Shown here piece by piece: positions 26,686-36,089 of a stretch of DNA of 64,000 nucleotides (within the stretch, counting starts at the first letter, position 1; every line of letters begins with the position of its first letter). The notes beneath the pieces were generated by a model. That model had not been told where the DNA came from. It saw only the letters and a program-made list of their open reading frames with translations, and ran no database searches. Source of the stretch: NORP240 sp038134485 (GTDB lineage: Bacteria; Pseudomonadota; Gammaproteobacteria; Pseudomonadales; Pseudohongiellaceae). The translations under genes were made by a program, and so were the position numbers. The stretch is taken from NCBI GenBank assembly GCA_038134485.1, contig JAYPVG010000015.1:4622-68621 (forward strand), in the 5' to 3' direction.

Positions 26686-29040
26686 ATGAAATCACCTGCA
26701 AGCCGGGCAGTCGCGGCATTGATACTGGCACTGACTGGCTGTAATCCCGCCATGGAAACCAGTGTCGACCAATTGACGGCGGAATCAATTACGGTTGAGG
26801 ACTACCAGCGTGCCGAACGATTCCTGGGAGACCACACTGCCGAACTGGTTTACGACACGGTGCTGACCCACTATTGGCAGTATGATGACCGACTGGTCTA
26901 CAGAAAACGCACAGCCGCAGGACTTCAATACATTCTCGTAGATCCGCAAACGCAGAGCAGAAGCCAGCTTTTTGACCTCGAGCGGCTGACCACAGGTCTG
27001 GCCGAATTCAGCGAGGAGGAACTGCTTGCCAGTGAGCTTCAGATCGGCGGGATTGAATTTGCAGATTCCCCACAACTCGTCGAATTCACGCACAAAGGCT
27101 CGAATTTTCGCCTCGACCTGAACAGCTACAGCCTGCAGAAGATTGAGGAATCTGAATTCGATGAGTTTCTTTCTCCCGACGGCAGTAAGGCGGCATACAT
27201 AGACACTCACAACCTGTGGGTGCGGGATACCGGCACGAACCAACTGACCCAGCTGACTTTCGACGGCATAGAAAATTACGGCTATGCGACCAATAATGCC
27301 GGCTGGCTGCGGCGAGACGGACCAGTGCTGCTGTGGTCGCCAGACTCTAGCAAAATCGCAACATTTCGCCATGACGCCAGAAACGTTGGAGAAATGTATC
27401 TCTATTCCACCAGGGTTGGTCATCCGGAACTCGAATCGTGGAAATACCCGCTTCCGGGTGATGACCATATTTTTATGATTGAGCGAGTGGTCATTCATCT
27501 GCAAGAAAATCCGCGACTCGTGCGATTAAATATGCCACCTGACCCTCATCGCTCAACAACCAGTGACCACGTTGCCGGACAGGGTGGCGTATTTCTGGAT
27601 GTGGAATGGAGTGAGGACAGCTCACAACTGGCCTTTGTCTCCTCAAGCCGTGATCACAAAGTGGCAACTCTGCGAATTGCCGATCCAAATACTGGCGCGG
27701 TAAGGGATGTTTATACCGAAACCGCCGAGACCTATTACGAGTCGGGAACCCGCTCCGCCAACTGGAGGGTTCTACAAAGAAGGGAGGAATTTCTCTGGTT
27801 TTCCGAGCGAGATAACTGGGGCCATTTGTATCTTCATGATCTGAAAACCGGCACCCAAAAACGACAGCTGACAAGTGGTAACTGGGCGATACTGGAAGTA
27901 CTCAAAGTGGATACTGAGAACGCGCAGGTCTACTTTATTGGCTCCAATCGGGAACCGGGAGACCCGTACTTTCATTACCTGTATCGGGTAAATTTCGATG
28001 GCAGCGAACTGGTCAATCTCACCCCGGAACCTGCTCACCACGCGATTAGCTGGTCTACTGCCGAGAACTATTTCATCGATACCTGGTCGACTCCGGTGCA
28101 GCCGCCCAGGACAGTACTAAGGGATAAATCCGGCGCTACTGTCATGGAACTGGAAACCGCCGATATCAGCGCTCTGGAGTCCAGCGGTTGGGTGCCTCCG
28201 ATCCCGTTCATCGTAAAGGCCAGAGATCAGCAAACCGATCTCTACGGACTGATGTATCAGCCGTCCGAATTGGATGAATCTGGGTCTTATCCAATCCTCA
28301 ACTACCTGTATCCTGGCCCGCAGGCAGGCAGCGTCGGTACCCGGGCGTTCCTGTCTGCGCGCATGGACAAACAAGCCCTGGCAGAACTGGGCTTTATCGT
28401 AGTCGAAGTCGATGCGATGGGGACACCAGGCCGCTCTAAGGCTTTTCATGACGCTTACTACGGCGACATGGGCGACAATGGGCTGCCAGACCAGATTACT
28501 GCCATCAGGCAATTGGCTGAACGTTATTCCTGGATGAATCTGGATCAAGTCGGTATCTGGGGTCATTCCGGCGGAGGTTTTGCCTCCACTGCAGGCATTT
28601 TGCGTTATCCCGATTTTTACAAAGTTGCCGTGTCCAGTTCCGGCAATCATGACAACCGTAATTACGAAGACGACTGGGGCGAAAAGTGGCAGGGGCTTCT
28701 GGAGGTGTTTCCGGAAAGCAACCCAACCGACGGAGATGAAGCGCCAGCTGTCACTAATTATGACAATCAGGCCAATCAGTTGTTAGCCGACAGGCTCAAG
28801 GGGAAATTACTGCTCGCCCACGGCATGATGGATAGCAATGTTCATCCTTCGAGCACATTACTTGTTGTGGAGGCATTGATCGAAGCGGAAAAAGACTTCG
28901 ACCTGCTGCTGGTTCCGGACGGTGGTCACGGCATAGGAAATAGCCGCTACTTCATGAAACGTCGCTGGGACTATTTCGTCGAACACCTGAAGAATGTGGC
29001 TCCGCCGGAGAGCTTTACGTTCTCGGACAAGATAGACTGA
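26686..29040 (+). CDS. S9-family prolyl peptidase (DPP IV-like), lipoprotein
   Basis: The 784-residue protein has a lipobox (LILALTGCN), so it is likely anchored at a membrane and exported. A beta-propeller domain covers about residues 60-520, and the catalytic hydrolase domain follows. Ser628 is in WGHSGGGFAS, Asp in GMMDSNVHP, and His in VPDGGHGIGN, which is the Ser-Asp-His triad in S9 order. EVDAMGTPGRSK and the propeller layout match bacterial DPP IV rather than oligopeptidase B. It would cleave Xaa-Pro dipeptides. It diverges from the M28-M14 pair, and all three are exported, so a joint role in peptide use is likely. Confidence 0.88.
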   Translation: MKSPASRAVAALILALTGCNPAMETSVDQLTAESITVEDYQRAERFLGDHTAELVYDTVLTHYWQYDDRLVYRKRTAAGLQYILVDPQTQSRSQLFDLERLTTGLAEFSEEELLASELQIGGIEFADSPQLVEFTHKGSNFRLDLNSYSLQKIEESEFDEFLSPDGSKAAYIDTHNLWVRDTGTNQLTQLTFDGIENYGYATNNAGWLRRDGPVLLWSPDSSKIATFRHDARNVGEMYLYSTRVGHPELESWKYPLPGDDHIFMIERVVIHLQENPRLVRLNMPPDPHRSTTSDHVAGQGGVFLDVEWSEDSSQLAFVSSSRDHKVATLRIADPNTGAVRDVYTETAETYYESGTRSANWRVLQRREEFLWFSERDNWGHLYLHDLKTGTQKRQLTSGNWAILEVLKVDTENAQVYFIGSNREPGDPYFHYLYRVNFDGSELVNLTPEPAHHAISWSTAENYFIDTWSTPVQPPRTVLRDKSGATVMELETADISALESSGWVPPIPFIVKARDQQTDLYGLMYQPSELDESGSYPILNYLYPGPQAGSVGTRAFLSARMDKQALAELGFIVVEVDAMGTPGRSKAFHDAYYGDMGDNGLPDQITAIRQLAERYSWMNLDQVGIWGHSGGGFASTAGILRYPDFYKVAVSSSGNHDNRNYEDDWGEKWQGLLEVFPESNPTDGDEAPAVTNYDNQANQLLADRLKGKLLLAHGMMDSNVHPSSTLLVVEALIEAEKDFDLLLVPDGGHGIGNSRYFMKRRWDYFVEHLKNVAPPESFTFSDKID

Positions 29041-29113
29041 TACGGTAACGAGCGTAAAGGGCGGGTCACTCAGCTGGACAGCCAAACCCCCTTCACCTAT
29101 TCCGCGCGCAATA

Positions 29114-29144
29114 AAAACCCGGGCAGGATACCTGCCCGGGTTTT
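29114..29144. terminator. Bidirectional rho-independent terminator
   Basis: AAAACCCGGGCAGG-ATA-CCTGCCCGGGTTTT is a perfect 14-bp stem with a 3-base loop and a T run at either end. It lies between the convergent S9 peptidase and NHL genes, so it serves both. Confidence 0.92.
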
Positions 29145-29174
29145 CATTAATCCGCCGTGCCTTGTGTGCCCGGG

Positions 29175-30239
29175 TTACTTCACCGGTCTTACATAGCGTT
29201 TGATGCCGCCAACAGGGCCGACTTCAGCGCCGAAAATATTTCCGTGTTTATCCGCTACCACGCCTTCTGCGGTGCAAGTGCCACGGCAGTCTGGCTGCGG
29301 ATCGGGAATCAGAAATTCGACTTCACCGGTTATCGCGCTGCCGATACGGATACCACGAGTCCAGGCGCCATGATCAGGATTTACAGAACCAGATTCCGAA
29401 TCGGCGGCATACAGGACGTCGTGCTCATCAATGAAGATGCCGCTATTGCGACTGAACTGGTACCACACATCCAGAAAATTGCCATCCTGATCGAATATCT
29501 GAACACGGTTATTGCCGCGATCAGCAACAAACAGGCGGCCCCTTGAATCCATCGCCAGACCGTGGGGTTGGCGGAAGTTACCCGGCTCTTCACCCCAGGT
29601 GCCCCACTTCTTGATCAGGTTACCCTCGGGATCGTATTTGTACATCGCGTTGGGTGTGCCTTCTGCACTGGAGTGACCCTCACCGATAAAAATCGAACCG
29701 TCCGGGGCAACCAGCACGTCGTTGGGAGTATAGCAGCACTCGCCGTTACTCCCGCCGCCCTTCACGCCAATCGTCATGAGATGAACTCCGGTGGGGCTGA
29801 ACTTGTGCACCTGGTGACCGTAGGACTCGCCGCTATAGTCGCGCATCATGTCAGTGCCCCGGGCATCAGCAACCCAGACGTTACCCCATGGATCGACTTC
29901 GATACCGTGAGGCCAGGTGATATAGCCAGCGCCGAAACTGCGAACCAGGTTGCCGTCCTTGTCGAACAGCATAATCATATTCACGTCCGGGTTCTCGATA
30001 CAGGCATTGGCATTGCCAGCACAACGCTCGGCGACCCAAATACTCTCTCCGTCCAGATCGATTTCTACTGTGCTGGATGACCCCCACTCGCGACCGGCGG
30101 GCAACTTGAAGAAACCGGATTGGGTGACATAGGGGTTCGGCAGGTCATTAACCGGCGCCATCTCAGTCTGGGCAAATACCAGAAGAGGCGCCATGCTCAA
30201 TGCCAGGCACATTGACTTCAGGATTTTAAGGTTATTCAT
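29175..30239 (-). CDS. Exported NHL-repeat propeller protein (amidating-lyase-like)
   Basis: I use the ATG at 30239, which gives a clean signal peptide (MNNLKILKSMCLALSMAPLL) and a GAGAG ribosome site. Several NHL blades follow, for example WPHGIEVDPWGNVWVADARG, PHGLAMDSRGRLFVADRGNN and RVQIFDQDGNFLDVW, as in the lyase domain of peptidyl-glycine amidating enzymes. Catalysis is not established for bacterial homologues, so it may bind ligands or proteins. It is paired by type with the gene at 35124. It lies convergent with the S9 peptidase gene. Confidence 0.8.
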   Translation of the reverse strand: MNNLKILKSMCLALSMAPLLVFAQTEMAPVNDLPNPYVTQSGFFKLPAGREWGSSSTVEIDLDGESIWVAERCAGNANACIENPDVNMIMLFDKDGNLVRSFGAGYITWPHGIEVDPWGNVWVADARGTDMMRDYSGESYGHQVHKFSPTGVHLMTIGVKGGGSNGECCYTPNDVLVAPDGSIFIGEGHSSAEGTPNAMYKYDPEGNLIKKWGTWGEEPGNFRQPHGLAMDSRGRLFVADRGNNRVQIFDQDGNFLDVWYQFSRNSGIFIDEHDVLYAADSESGSVNPDHGAWTRGIRIGSAITGEVEFLIPDPQPDCRGTCTAEGVVADKHGNIFGAEVGPVGGIKRYVRPVK

Positions 30240-30445
30240 GTTGTAACTCTCATTGTGGGAAAACAGGCAGTCTAGCATAAATCACAGGGTTGACCATTTC
30301 AAACAGGGCCGCGCGGGTATCTCGCCAGCCCTGAATGCGCGCATAATCGGGTGCCATCGTCCCTATCCTGCAATCTAAATTCTCTAATGGTCGTATACCT
30401 GTGCAATGTGGCAATTTTCTCTCCATCCATCGGAGGGTCGCGAGT

Positions 30446-30835
30446 ATGAATAGAAACCCTTCGGGCAGGCTGTTACCGAGTCTGGCGCTGATCTTTTTCT
30501 CCATAGCCGCCAATGCGGAGACCTTTCTGTGCAAAGAAACTGCAAGCGTCGCGATAGATCAGTTCGGGACATCCAGTTCCGCTGATCAGCCTGATCACTT
30601 TGAACCCCAGGACTGGGTGGTTGATACAGAAAAGGGATGGCGGCGCGCAGATGTCCCCCACTTCAGCGGCTCATGCCTGTCGAACAAAGGCTACGTCGTT
30701 TGCCGTGAAAACAACATCGTGTTCGGTGAGGCGTCGCTATCCATTCATCCTGATGGTGCAAACTTTATCCTCGTCTACATCGATTACGGACTGGATGCTC
30801 TGGCATTCGTTGGCAAATGCCAACAGGACTCTTAG
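30446..30835 (+). CDS. Small exported protein of unknown function
   Basis: I chose the ATG at 30446, preceded by a GGAGGG ribosome site, over a frame start at 30401. The 129-residue product has a signal peptide (LLPSLALIFFSIAANAET) and four Cys residues (FLCKE, GSCLS, VVCRE, GKCQQ), which may form disulfides in the periplasm. I do not recognise the family. It is divergent from the NHL gene and convergent with the di-haem gene, with no operon partner. Confidence 0.65.
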   Translation: MNRNPSGRLLPSLALIFFSIAANAETFLCKETASVAIDQFGTSSSADQPDHFEPQDWVVDTEKGWRRADVPHFSGSCLSNKGYVVCRENNIVFGEASLSIHPDGANFILVYIDYGLDALAFVGKCQQDS

Positions 30836-30884
30836 GGTAATCAACCGCCCGGTTTCTCAATTGATCCGATACGCGGGGACCGAC

Positions 30885-32621
30885 CTACGCCTGAGGCTGA
30901 CTGAGGTTTTCCAGCAACAATTGCACCTGCAGCTGGAGTTCTGAAAGCCACTGGGGATTCAGCTTAACTTTTTGAAGGGTATCCATTACGCCCTCGAATT
31001 CTTGCCGGTTGGTCAGATCGGGTTGCGCGTAGTATGCCAGCGCCTGTTGCTCAGCGCGTGCAAGCAGGGACAGAGTCTTTTCATCAGCATTGACAGACAT
31101 CAGTCGCAGCAAGTCCTGCAGATTCGCCCTGGCGCTGCGGAGCACTGCCTGACCGCGCAGGAAGTCGGCGATAGCGAGTTCATATTCCTCCGCCGATTGC
31201 TGCCATTCCCGGGCTTTCTCCAGCAACTCTTCTCGCTGTTTCGGTTCAAGGTTTGCCGGCGGATGCGATAGCGCACGAGCGTGGCGCAGCATCTCGATGT
31301 GCTCATATTGCAGAAAGTCGTAATGCGCGACCTCTCCGGATCGGATACGTTGCATCTCGGCTGCGATGTGCTCTGGCCCTGCCGCCACCATTGTCAGTGC
31401 TGCCGAATACTCCTGTTGATGCTGCACAGAAATCGCTTCCGGATCCGGCACACTGATCCGGGCCAATTCGCCGTCGCCAGTCGTCCCAGACAATTTCGGT
31501 CCAAGGCTACAGTCCATGGTGATCGAATAGGTTCCGCTGGCAGAACAGTCCCCCAGCAAACTTTGCCTGTCACCCAGAGCCCTGAGAAACGCAACGATAT
31601 CGTCGATATCACCGTTATCGAGCAGCCTGCCGGACTGAAAACGTGCCATTCGATCCACCGCCTGCTGCAGCGAAGTCACGCTCCCGTCATGCAGCCACGG
31701 TCCGGTTACCGCCACATTGTGCAGAGTCGGCACTTTGAATACATGGAGGTCCTGCGCGCGACCGGTCCGCCCGTACAGGCCCAGATCAGCGTCATCCGCC
31801 AGCAGGTCACTGCCATACCACGGTTCCGCGAGGCCGAGTTGCTGATAGGAATTGCCCCCCAGGTTGACACCGTTGTGGCAGGCGGCGCAGCCGACCTCGA
31901 TGAAGCGCTGCTGACCCCTGCGGGCCCTGGGGTTCAGTGGTTGCTGGTCTTGCGGCTGGAATTGACTCAGGAACGGCGAGGCCAGCCCGGTAAAATTCAT
32001 CGTCTCATAGTAGGCGATCGCGTCACCCAGATTTGCAGCAGTGATTCCATCCGAATAGACACGATTGAACGCATTGACGTAGTCAGGAATTCCTTTGAGC
32101 ACCGCCAGAACGCCTTCAAGATCATGATCGAATTCCAGCGGATTTTCGATCGGACCCACCACCTGGTCCTGCAGCGTCAGCGCGCGGCCATCCCAGAATT
32201 GTCGGAAATTCAGCGCGGCATTGAAGATGGTGGGCGCATTCAATATACCTTGGGCACCGCCCACCCCGGTTGAAACCGGACGATGATCGACTCCCCCCAT
32301 CATATCGATATGGCAGGAAACACAAGCCACCGAGCCATCGCGGGACAATCGCGCTTCGCGGAACAGGTCGAAGCCCAGCTGCAGCTTTCCTTCGTCCAAT
32401 GACCCGGAACGCACATCGGGGATAGCACGGAACACGTCGTTGGCAGAAGGGTGATCGATATCACCGCGGATCAGGGAGGGCTCACCCCTGGCGCTTGAAA
32501 AGGCCAGCCAGGCATTCTCGATAGCCCCCTGGGATTCCGGTCCGGCGCTGCTGCTCAAGGGCTGCAGCGCGCCGACCAGTAAGATCAAAATGCAACTTTT
32601 CTTCACATTCAAGTTCCGCAA
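30885..32621 (-). CDS. Di-haem cytochrome c peroxidase/MauG-like protein with C-terminal extension
   Basis: The 578-residue protein has a signal peptide and two c-type haem motifs. The first is CVSCH, near residue 97, and the second is CAACH, near residue 245. Family residues are present: RQFWDGRALTLQDQVVGPIENP and VPTLHNVAVTGPWLHDGSV. It should be periplasmic and either reduce peroxide or modify a partner protein. Bacterial peroxidases are usually about 320-400 residues; here about 200 further residues follow, rich in Glu, Gln and Leu and predicted helical, with no known domain that I recognise. It is convergent with the small exported protein and divergent from the gene at 32790. Confidence 0.85.
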   Translation of the reverse strand: MRNLNVKKSCILILLVGALQPLSSSAGPESQGAIENAWLAFSSARGEPSLIRGDIDHPSANDVFRAIPDVRSGSLDEGKLQLGFDLFREARLSRDGSVACVSCHIDMMGGVDHRPVSTGVGGAQGILNAPTIFNAALNFRQFWDGRALTLQDQVVGPIENPLEFDHDLEGVLAVLKGIPDYVNAFNRVYSDGITAANLGDAIAYYETMNFTGLASPFLSQFQPQDQQPLNPRARRGQQRFIEVGCAACHNGVNLGGNSYQQLGLAEPWYGSDLLADDADLGLYGRTGRAQDLHVFKVPTLHNVAVTGPWLHDGSVTSLQQAVDRMARFQSGRLLDNGDIDDIVAFLRALGDRQSLLGDCSASGTYSITMDCSLGPKLSGTTGDGELARISVPDPEAISVQHQQEYSAALTMVAAGPEHIAAEMQRIRSGEVAHYDFLQYEHIEMLRHARALSHPPANLEPKQREELLEKAREWQQSAEEYELAIADFLRGQAVLRSARANLQDLLRLMSVNADEKTLSLLARAEQQALAYYAQPDLTNRQEFEGVMDTLQKVKLNPQWLSELQLQVQLLLENLSQPQA

Positions 32622-32789
32622 GACTCAAGCCGGCAATAATAACGTAAAAAAGATAGCGCTAAAAAGATAAAGCAATTACCCGGTTGGACAGATCGCCCGA
32701 CCATGCAACATAGCAGCGCGGGCAATGGCGATTTCGTGCTAGCATACCTGCGAGTCAGGCCAATTACATTGCCCCGCCAGGAAAACCCC

Positions 32790-33791
32790 ATGAAACAGTT
32801 TTTCCCGCAAATATCGCCCCTGGCCCTGTTACTCGTGCTGCTGGGAATCACATGTGGCAGTGCTAGTACTCTGGCACAAGACTCCCAAACGCCGGATGTG
32901 AGCAGCCCAGTACCGGACTTGCAGGGAACCTATAGCATTGCAACAGTGACCATGCTGGAACGTGGCGACCAATTCGGAGGTCAGCTCATAATCACGGAAG
33001 AGGAAGCCGCGCGAGTCGGGCAAACCGGCGAAACTTATCTGGACACCCTGCTCGAGACCACCGGAGGGGCAGAAGCCGCGGTCGGCGGCTACAACACCTT
33101 CTGGATGGATCCCGGGGAACAAATGGCCAGGATCAATGGCGAGATTCGCACCTCGATAATTGTGGAACCCGAAAATGGTCGTCTGCCGTGGCGTGAGGGA
33201 GCGCTGCAGGCAATATTTGGCGCTGGAGCCGGCATGGGCTCTTATGACGGCCCGGAAGTGCGTCCCATGGCAGAGCGCTGCCTGGTAGGCTTCGGTTCCA
33301 CCGGCGGTCCTCCCATGTTGCCCGTGCTGTACAACAACCTCAAACAGATCGTGCAGACCAGAGACTACGTCATGATAATGGCGGAGATGAACCACGATGC
33401 GCGAATTATCCGGTTGCGCGACAGCGAACACTCCGATCTCCCCAAATGGCTTGGCGACTCAATCGGCTATTACGAGGGGGATACGCTCGTCGTTGAGACT
33501 ACTAATTTTCACCCGCAACAGGGATTTCGTGGCGCGCTGCGACATTTCCTGTATCTGTCGCAGAGTGCGCGCGTCACCGAGCGCTTCCGTCGACTGGACG
33601 ACAGTACACTGCTATATCGATTCACTGTCGACGACCCCGAGGTTTACTCGACCCCCTGGTCTGGTGAAATGCCCATGAACGCAGTCGACGACCAAATTTA
33701 TGAATATGCCTGCCACGAGGGTAACTATGCGCTCTCGGGCATTCTTGCTGGCGCGCGCAAGCAGGAAGTGGAAGCAGAACTTAAGGAATAA
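32790..33791 (+). CDS. Conserved exported protein of unknown function
   Basis: The ATG at 32790 follows CAGGA and gives a signal peptide (MKQFFPQISPLALLLVLLG, then ASTLAQDS); the frame extends upstream to 32703 without support. The 333-residue protein has a conserved-looking body with ERCLVGFG, QIVQTRDYVMIMAEMNHDAR, LGDSIGYYEGDTLVVETTNF, VTERFRRLDDSTLLYRFTVD and YEYACHEGNYAL. I recognise this as a widespread uncharacterised exported family, but no function is known to me. A NYN-domain gene starts 10 bp downstream on the same strand. Confidence 0.72.
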   Translation: MKQFFPQISPLALLLVLLGITCGSASTLAQDSQTPDVSSPVPDLQGTYSIATVTMLERGDQFGGQLIITEEEAARVGQTGETYLDTLLETTGGAEAAVGGYNTFWMDPGEQMARINGEIRTSIIVEPENGRLPWREGALQAIFGAGAGMGSYDGPEVRPMAERCLVGFGSTGGPPMLPVLYNNLKQIVQTRDYVMIMAEMNHDARIIRLRDSEHSDLPKWLGDSIGYYEGDTLVVETTNFHPQQGFRGALRHFLYLSQSARVTERFRRLDDSTLLYRFTVDDPEVYSTPWSGEMPMNAVDDQIYEYACHEGNYALSGILAGARKQEVEAELKE

Positions 33792-33801
33792 AGTCTCTCT
33801 T

Positions 33802-34506
33802 ATGGATGAAATAAAACAAAAGATCGCGCTTTTTATCGATGCCGACAACGCACCCGCAGGAAAATTCGACGATGTCCTCAGCGAGGTTGCCAAGTATGGT
33901 GTAGTGACTATTCGCAAGGCATATGGCAACTGGAAATCTCCAACATTGAAGAAATGGGAAGACCTGCTGCACGAATACTCGATTCAGCCAGTCCAGCAGT
34001 ATGACCTTACCCGGGGCAAAAACGCCTCGGATATTGCGCTCGTTATCGACGCCATGGACGTCATGTACACCAAGAATATCGATGTCATGTGCTTCGTGTC
34101 ATCGGACTGCGACTTCACCCCGCTGGTCACCCGGGTACTCGCAGAAGGCAAGGTGGTCCTGGGATTTGGCGAGCGCAAGACCCCTGCGCCATTCGTCAAT
34201 GCCTGCTCCAAGTTCCTCTACCTCGACGAGGAAAAGAAAGCTGCCCGGGTAAGCACAACACCAAAAAGCATCAAGTCCGACGCCAAGCTGATCAACCTCC
34301 TCAGGGCCGCAATTGAAGCCAACGAAGATGACGAAGGTTGGGCTGCCCTGGGGCCGGTGGGCGCACATATATCAAACAAGTCATCGTTTGACAGCCGGAA
34401 TTACGGCTTCAGAAACCTTAGCAGCCTGTTCAAAGCTATCGACCTTTTCGAGGTAAAACGAGGCTCGGGAAATTCTTACCAGGTAAGAGATGCCCGCAGA
34501 AAATAA
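33802..34506 (+). CDS. NYN-domain (LabA-like) protein with C-terminal OST-HTH/LOTUS-type domain
   Basis: The ATG at 33802 gives MDEIKQKIALFIDADNAPAG, the start of a PIN-like NYN nuclease fold. Acidic positions are in FIDADN, ASDIALVIDAMD and FVSSDCDFTPLV, as in LabA/DUF88 proteins, which are thought to be RNases. A basic linker leads to about 70 residues that fit an OST-HTH domain, which binds RNA (LINLLRAAIEANEDDEGW, then FDSRNYGFRNLSSLFKAID). The predicted role is RNA cleavage or binding in the cytoplasm. It is followed by two small conserved genes. Confidence 0.82.
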   Translation: MDEIKQKIALFIDADNAPAGKFDDVLSEVAKYGVVTIRKAYGNWKSPTLKKWEDLLHEYSIQPVQQYDLTRGKNASDIALVIDAMDVMYTKNIDVMCFVSSDCDFTPLVTRVLAEGKVVLGFGERKTPAPFVNACSKFLYLDEEKKAARVSTTPKSIKSDAKLINLLRAAIEANEDDEGWAALGPVGAHISNKSSFDSRNYGFRNLSSLFKAIDLFEVKRGSGNSYQVRDARRK

Positions 34507-34547
34507 TGACTTGTCTTTCTTTACAATATATTCAACGCCGATGAGAG

Positions 34548-34739
34548 ATGCTTGAAACCAGGGAACACACCATAAGCTGTCCGTACTGCGGCGAATGGAT
34601 CGAAGTGGTAATCGATTACTCCGTTTCACAGCAAGACTACATCGAGGACTGTCAGGTTTGCTGCTGCCCGATCGAATTTGAGGTTACTGTGGATCCCTTT
34701 GGCCAGGCTAGCGTGTCGGTACACAGTGGCAATGAATAG
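34548..34739 (+). CDS. CPXCG-type cysteine-rich small protein
   Basis: The 63-residue protein has SCPYCGEWIEV near the start and DCQVCCCPIEFEV in the middle, the paired Cys knuckles of the CPXCG family, which probably bind zinc. It has a low-complexity acidic and polar end. The function is unknown. The gene lies 41 bp after the NYN gene and 69 bp before another small gene, so it may be in one transcript. Confidence 0.82.
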   Translation: MLETREHTISCPYCGEWIEVVIDYSVSQQDYIEDCQVCCCPIEFEVTVDPFGQASVSVHSGNE

Positions 34740-34808
34740 GGTTTCTTGCAGCGGCACACCCGCATCGCCCGATCGTCCGCGTGATCATTCACGCTAAGTG
34801 ACGCAGCA

Positions 34809-35054
34809 ATGGCGACCTCTGACCTTACTGAACTGCTTGCCGACTTTCTGCCCGATGCACGCGATGGCCTCAATAAACGCCAGCGAATTATCCTGTACTG
34901 TCTGCAGGAGGCGCAGAAAGAATTTGGTGATCGTAACGTTCCGACCATCACCCTTTACGGCAGGGTAATCGAGCACCTGGATATCAGTCAGGAGGAGTTT
35001 CAGCTTATTCTTAATCAGCTTGCCGGTTTGACACGTTCCAGTCCGGATAATTGA
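34809..35054 (+). CDS. Small protein of unknown function
   Basis: The 81-residue protein starts MATSDLTELLADFLPDARDG, is mostly helical and has charged amphipathic stretches (RQRIILYCLQEAQKEFGD, IEHLDISQEEFQLILNQL). I do not recognise the family. The length and helical pattern resemble a small DNA- or protein-binding fold, but nothing supports a specific call. No strong ribosome site is visible. It follows the CPXCG gene by 69 bp. Confidence 0.5.
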   Translation: MATSDLTELLADFLPDARDGLNKRQRIILYCLQEAQKEFGDRNVPTITLYGRVIEHLDISQEEFQLILNQLAGLTRSSPDN

Positions 35055-35123
35055 AGGACCCCGGCCCTTCCACCGATACGCACCTTCGCTGCTTAGCGGA
35101 TAATTCGCTGCCCGACCGACCCT

Positions 35124-36089
35124 TTAGCGCTTCTCAAACTTCTGGATTCGACGCAGGATGACGTCCGAGATGTAAACGTTGCCGTCACGGTCCAGGGTCA
35201 AGGCATGCGCCTCTCCGAACTGACCGTTTTCGCTGCCGGGTCTCCCGTTGGCGCCCAAGACCTTGCCATCGGCTGCCAGTTTGGCGAACTGGCCGTCGAA
35301 ACCGGTGGTGATGTACATATTTCCATCCTCATGCAGGTACATGGCGCAGACCATCGCATCAAAGTCCCAGACTTCAAGCAAGTTGCCACTGGTATCGAAG
35401 CGGTGGATGCGCATGTTTTCCCGGTCCGCAACGTGGACAATATCGTCTCCATCGATCTCGATTGCATGGGCGACCCAGAATTCGCCAGGACCATATCCGC
35501 GACTGCCCCACTGGGCTATAAACTCACCGTCCGGATTGAATTTTAAAACCCGCGGCTCACCGGGCCCATGCCCCTGCACCACGTAGAAGTTTCCGGCTGA
35601 ATCGATGGCGATATCATTGGGCTGGTCGAAGAGTCGATTACCTGCCGACTCATCCCATTCACCGTTTTGCCCTCTGGTGCCAAGGCTCAGCAGGACGTTG
35701 CCGTCCTGATCGAGCTTCATCACCATGTGATCCGCTACGTCGGTAATCCACATGGTGCCATCCTGCTCGATATGCAGCCCGTGTGCGCGACGTACCATGC
35801 CGGGCTGGCCAAATGACCGTACAAAGCGGCCGTTACCGTCGAACTCGAGAAATGGTGTTTCTCCACGACTGAATACCACCAGGTTTCCGCGCGGATTGAC
35901 CGCAACTCCAGCATAGGATTCGCCCTGAAACTCCTCGGGCATGTCGATAGCCTCGCTGTATTCAATCGGTACGTATTCCGTCAGGGTGAAAGCCTGCAGC
36001 GCAAATAGCTGTCGGTTCGGTCGCTGCGCAGACACAAGCGGCGCAGCAACCAGCAGCGCAACAAGGCAGAGAAGCTGGACGATCTTCAT
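35124..36089 (-). CDS. Exported NHL-repeat propeller protein (amidating-lyase-like)
   Basis: I use the ATG at 36089, which gives a compact signal peptide (KIVQLLCLVALLVAAPLVSA); the longer frame to 36152 adds an unlikely N-terminus. NHL-type blades include AHGLHIEQDGTMWITDVADH, PNDIAIDSAGNFYVVQG, AHAIEIDGDDIVHVADRENM and AHALTLDRDGNVYISDVI. It is a six-bladed propeller of the same type as the gene at 29175, though not closely similar to it. It is probably periplasmic, with unknown ligand or activity. It is convergent with the small helical protein gene at 34809. Confidence 0.8.
   Translation of the reverse strand: MKIVQLLCLVALLVAAPLVSAQRPNRQLFALQAFTLTEYVPIEYSEAIDMPEEFQGESYAGVAVNPRGNLVVFSRGETPFLEFDGNGRFVRSFGQPGMVRRAHGLHIEQDGTMWITDVADHMVMKLDQDGNVLLSLGTRGQNGEWDESAGNRLFDQPNDIAIDSAGNFYVVQGHGPGEPRVLKFNPDGEFIAQWGSRGYGPGEFWVAHAIEIDGDDIVHVADRENMRIHRFDTSGNLLEVWDFDAMVCAMYLHEDGNMYITTGFDGQFAKLAADGKVLGANGRPGSENGQFGEAHALTLDRDGNVYISDVILRRIQKFEKR

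Noticed and set aside
31281..32273. 330-codon frame on the plus strand opposite the di-haem gene
   Set aside because: It is antisense to a gene with two haem motifs and a signal peptide; its composition is Gln/Arg/His-rich, typical of shadow frames.
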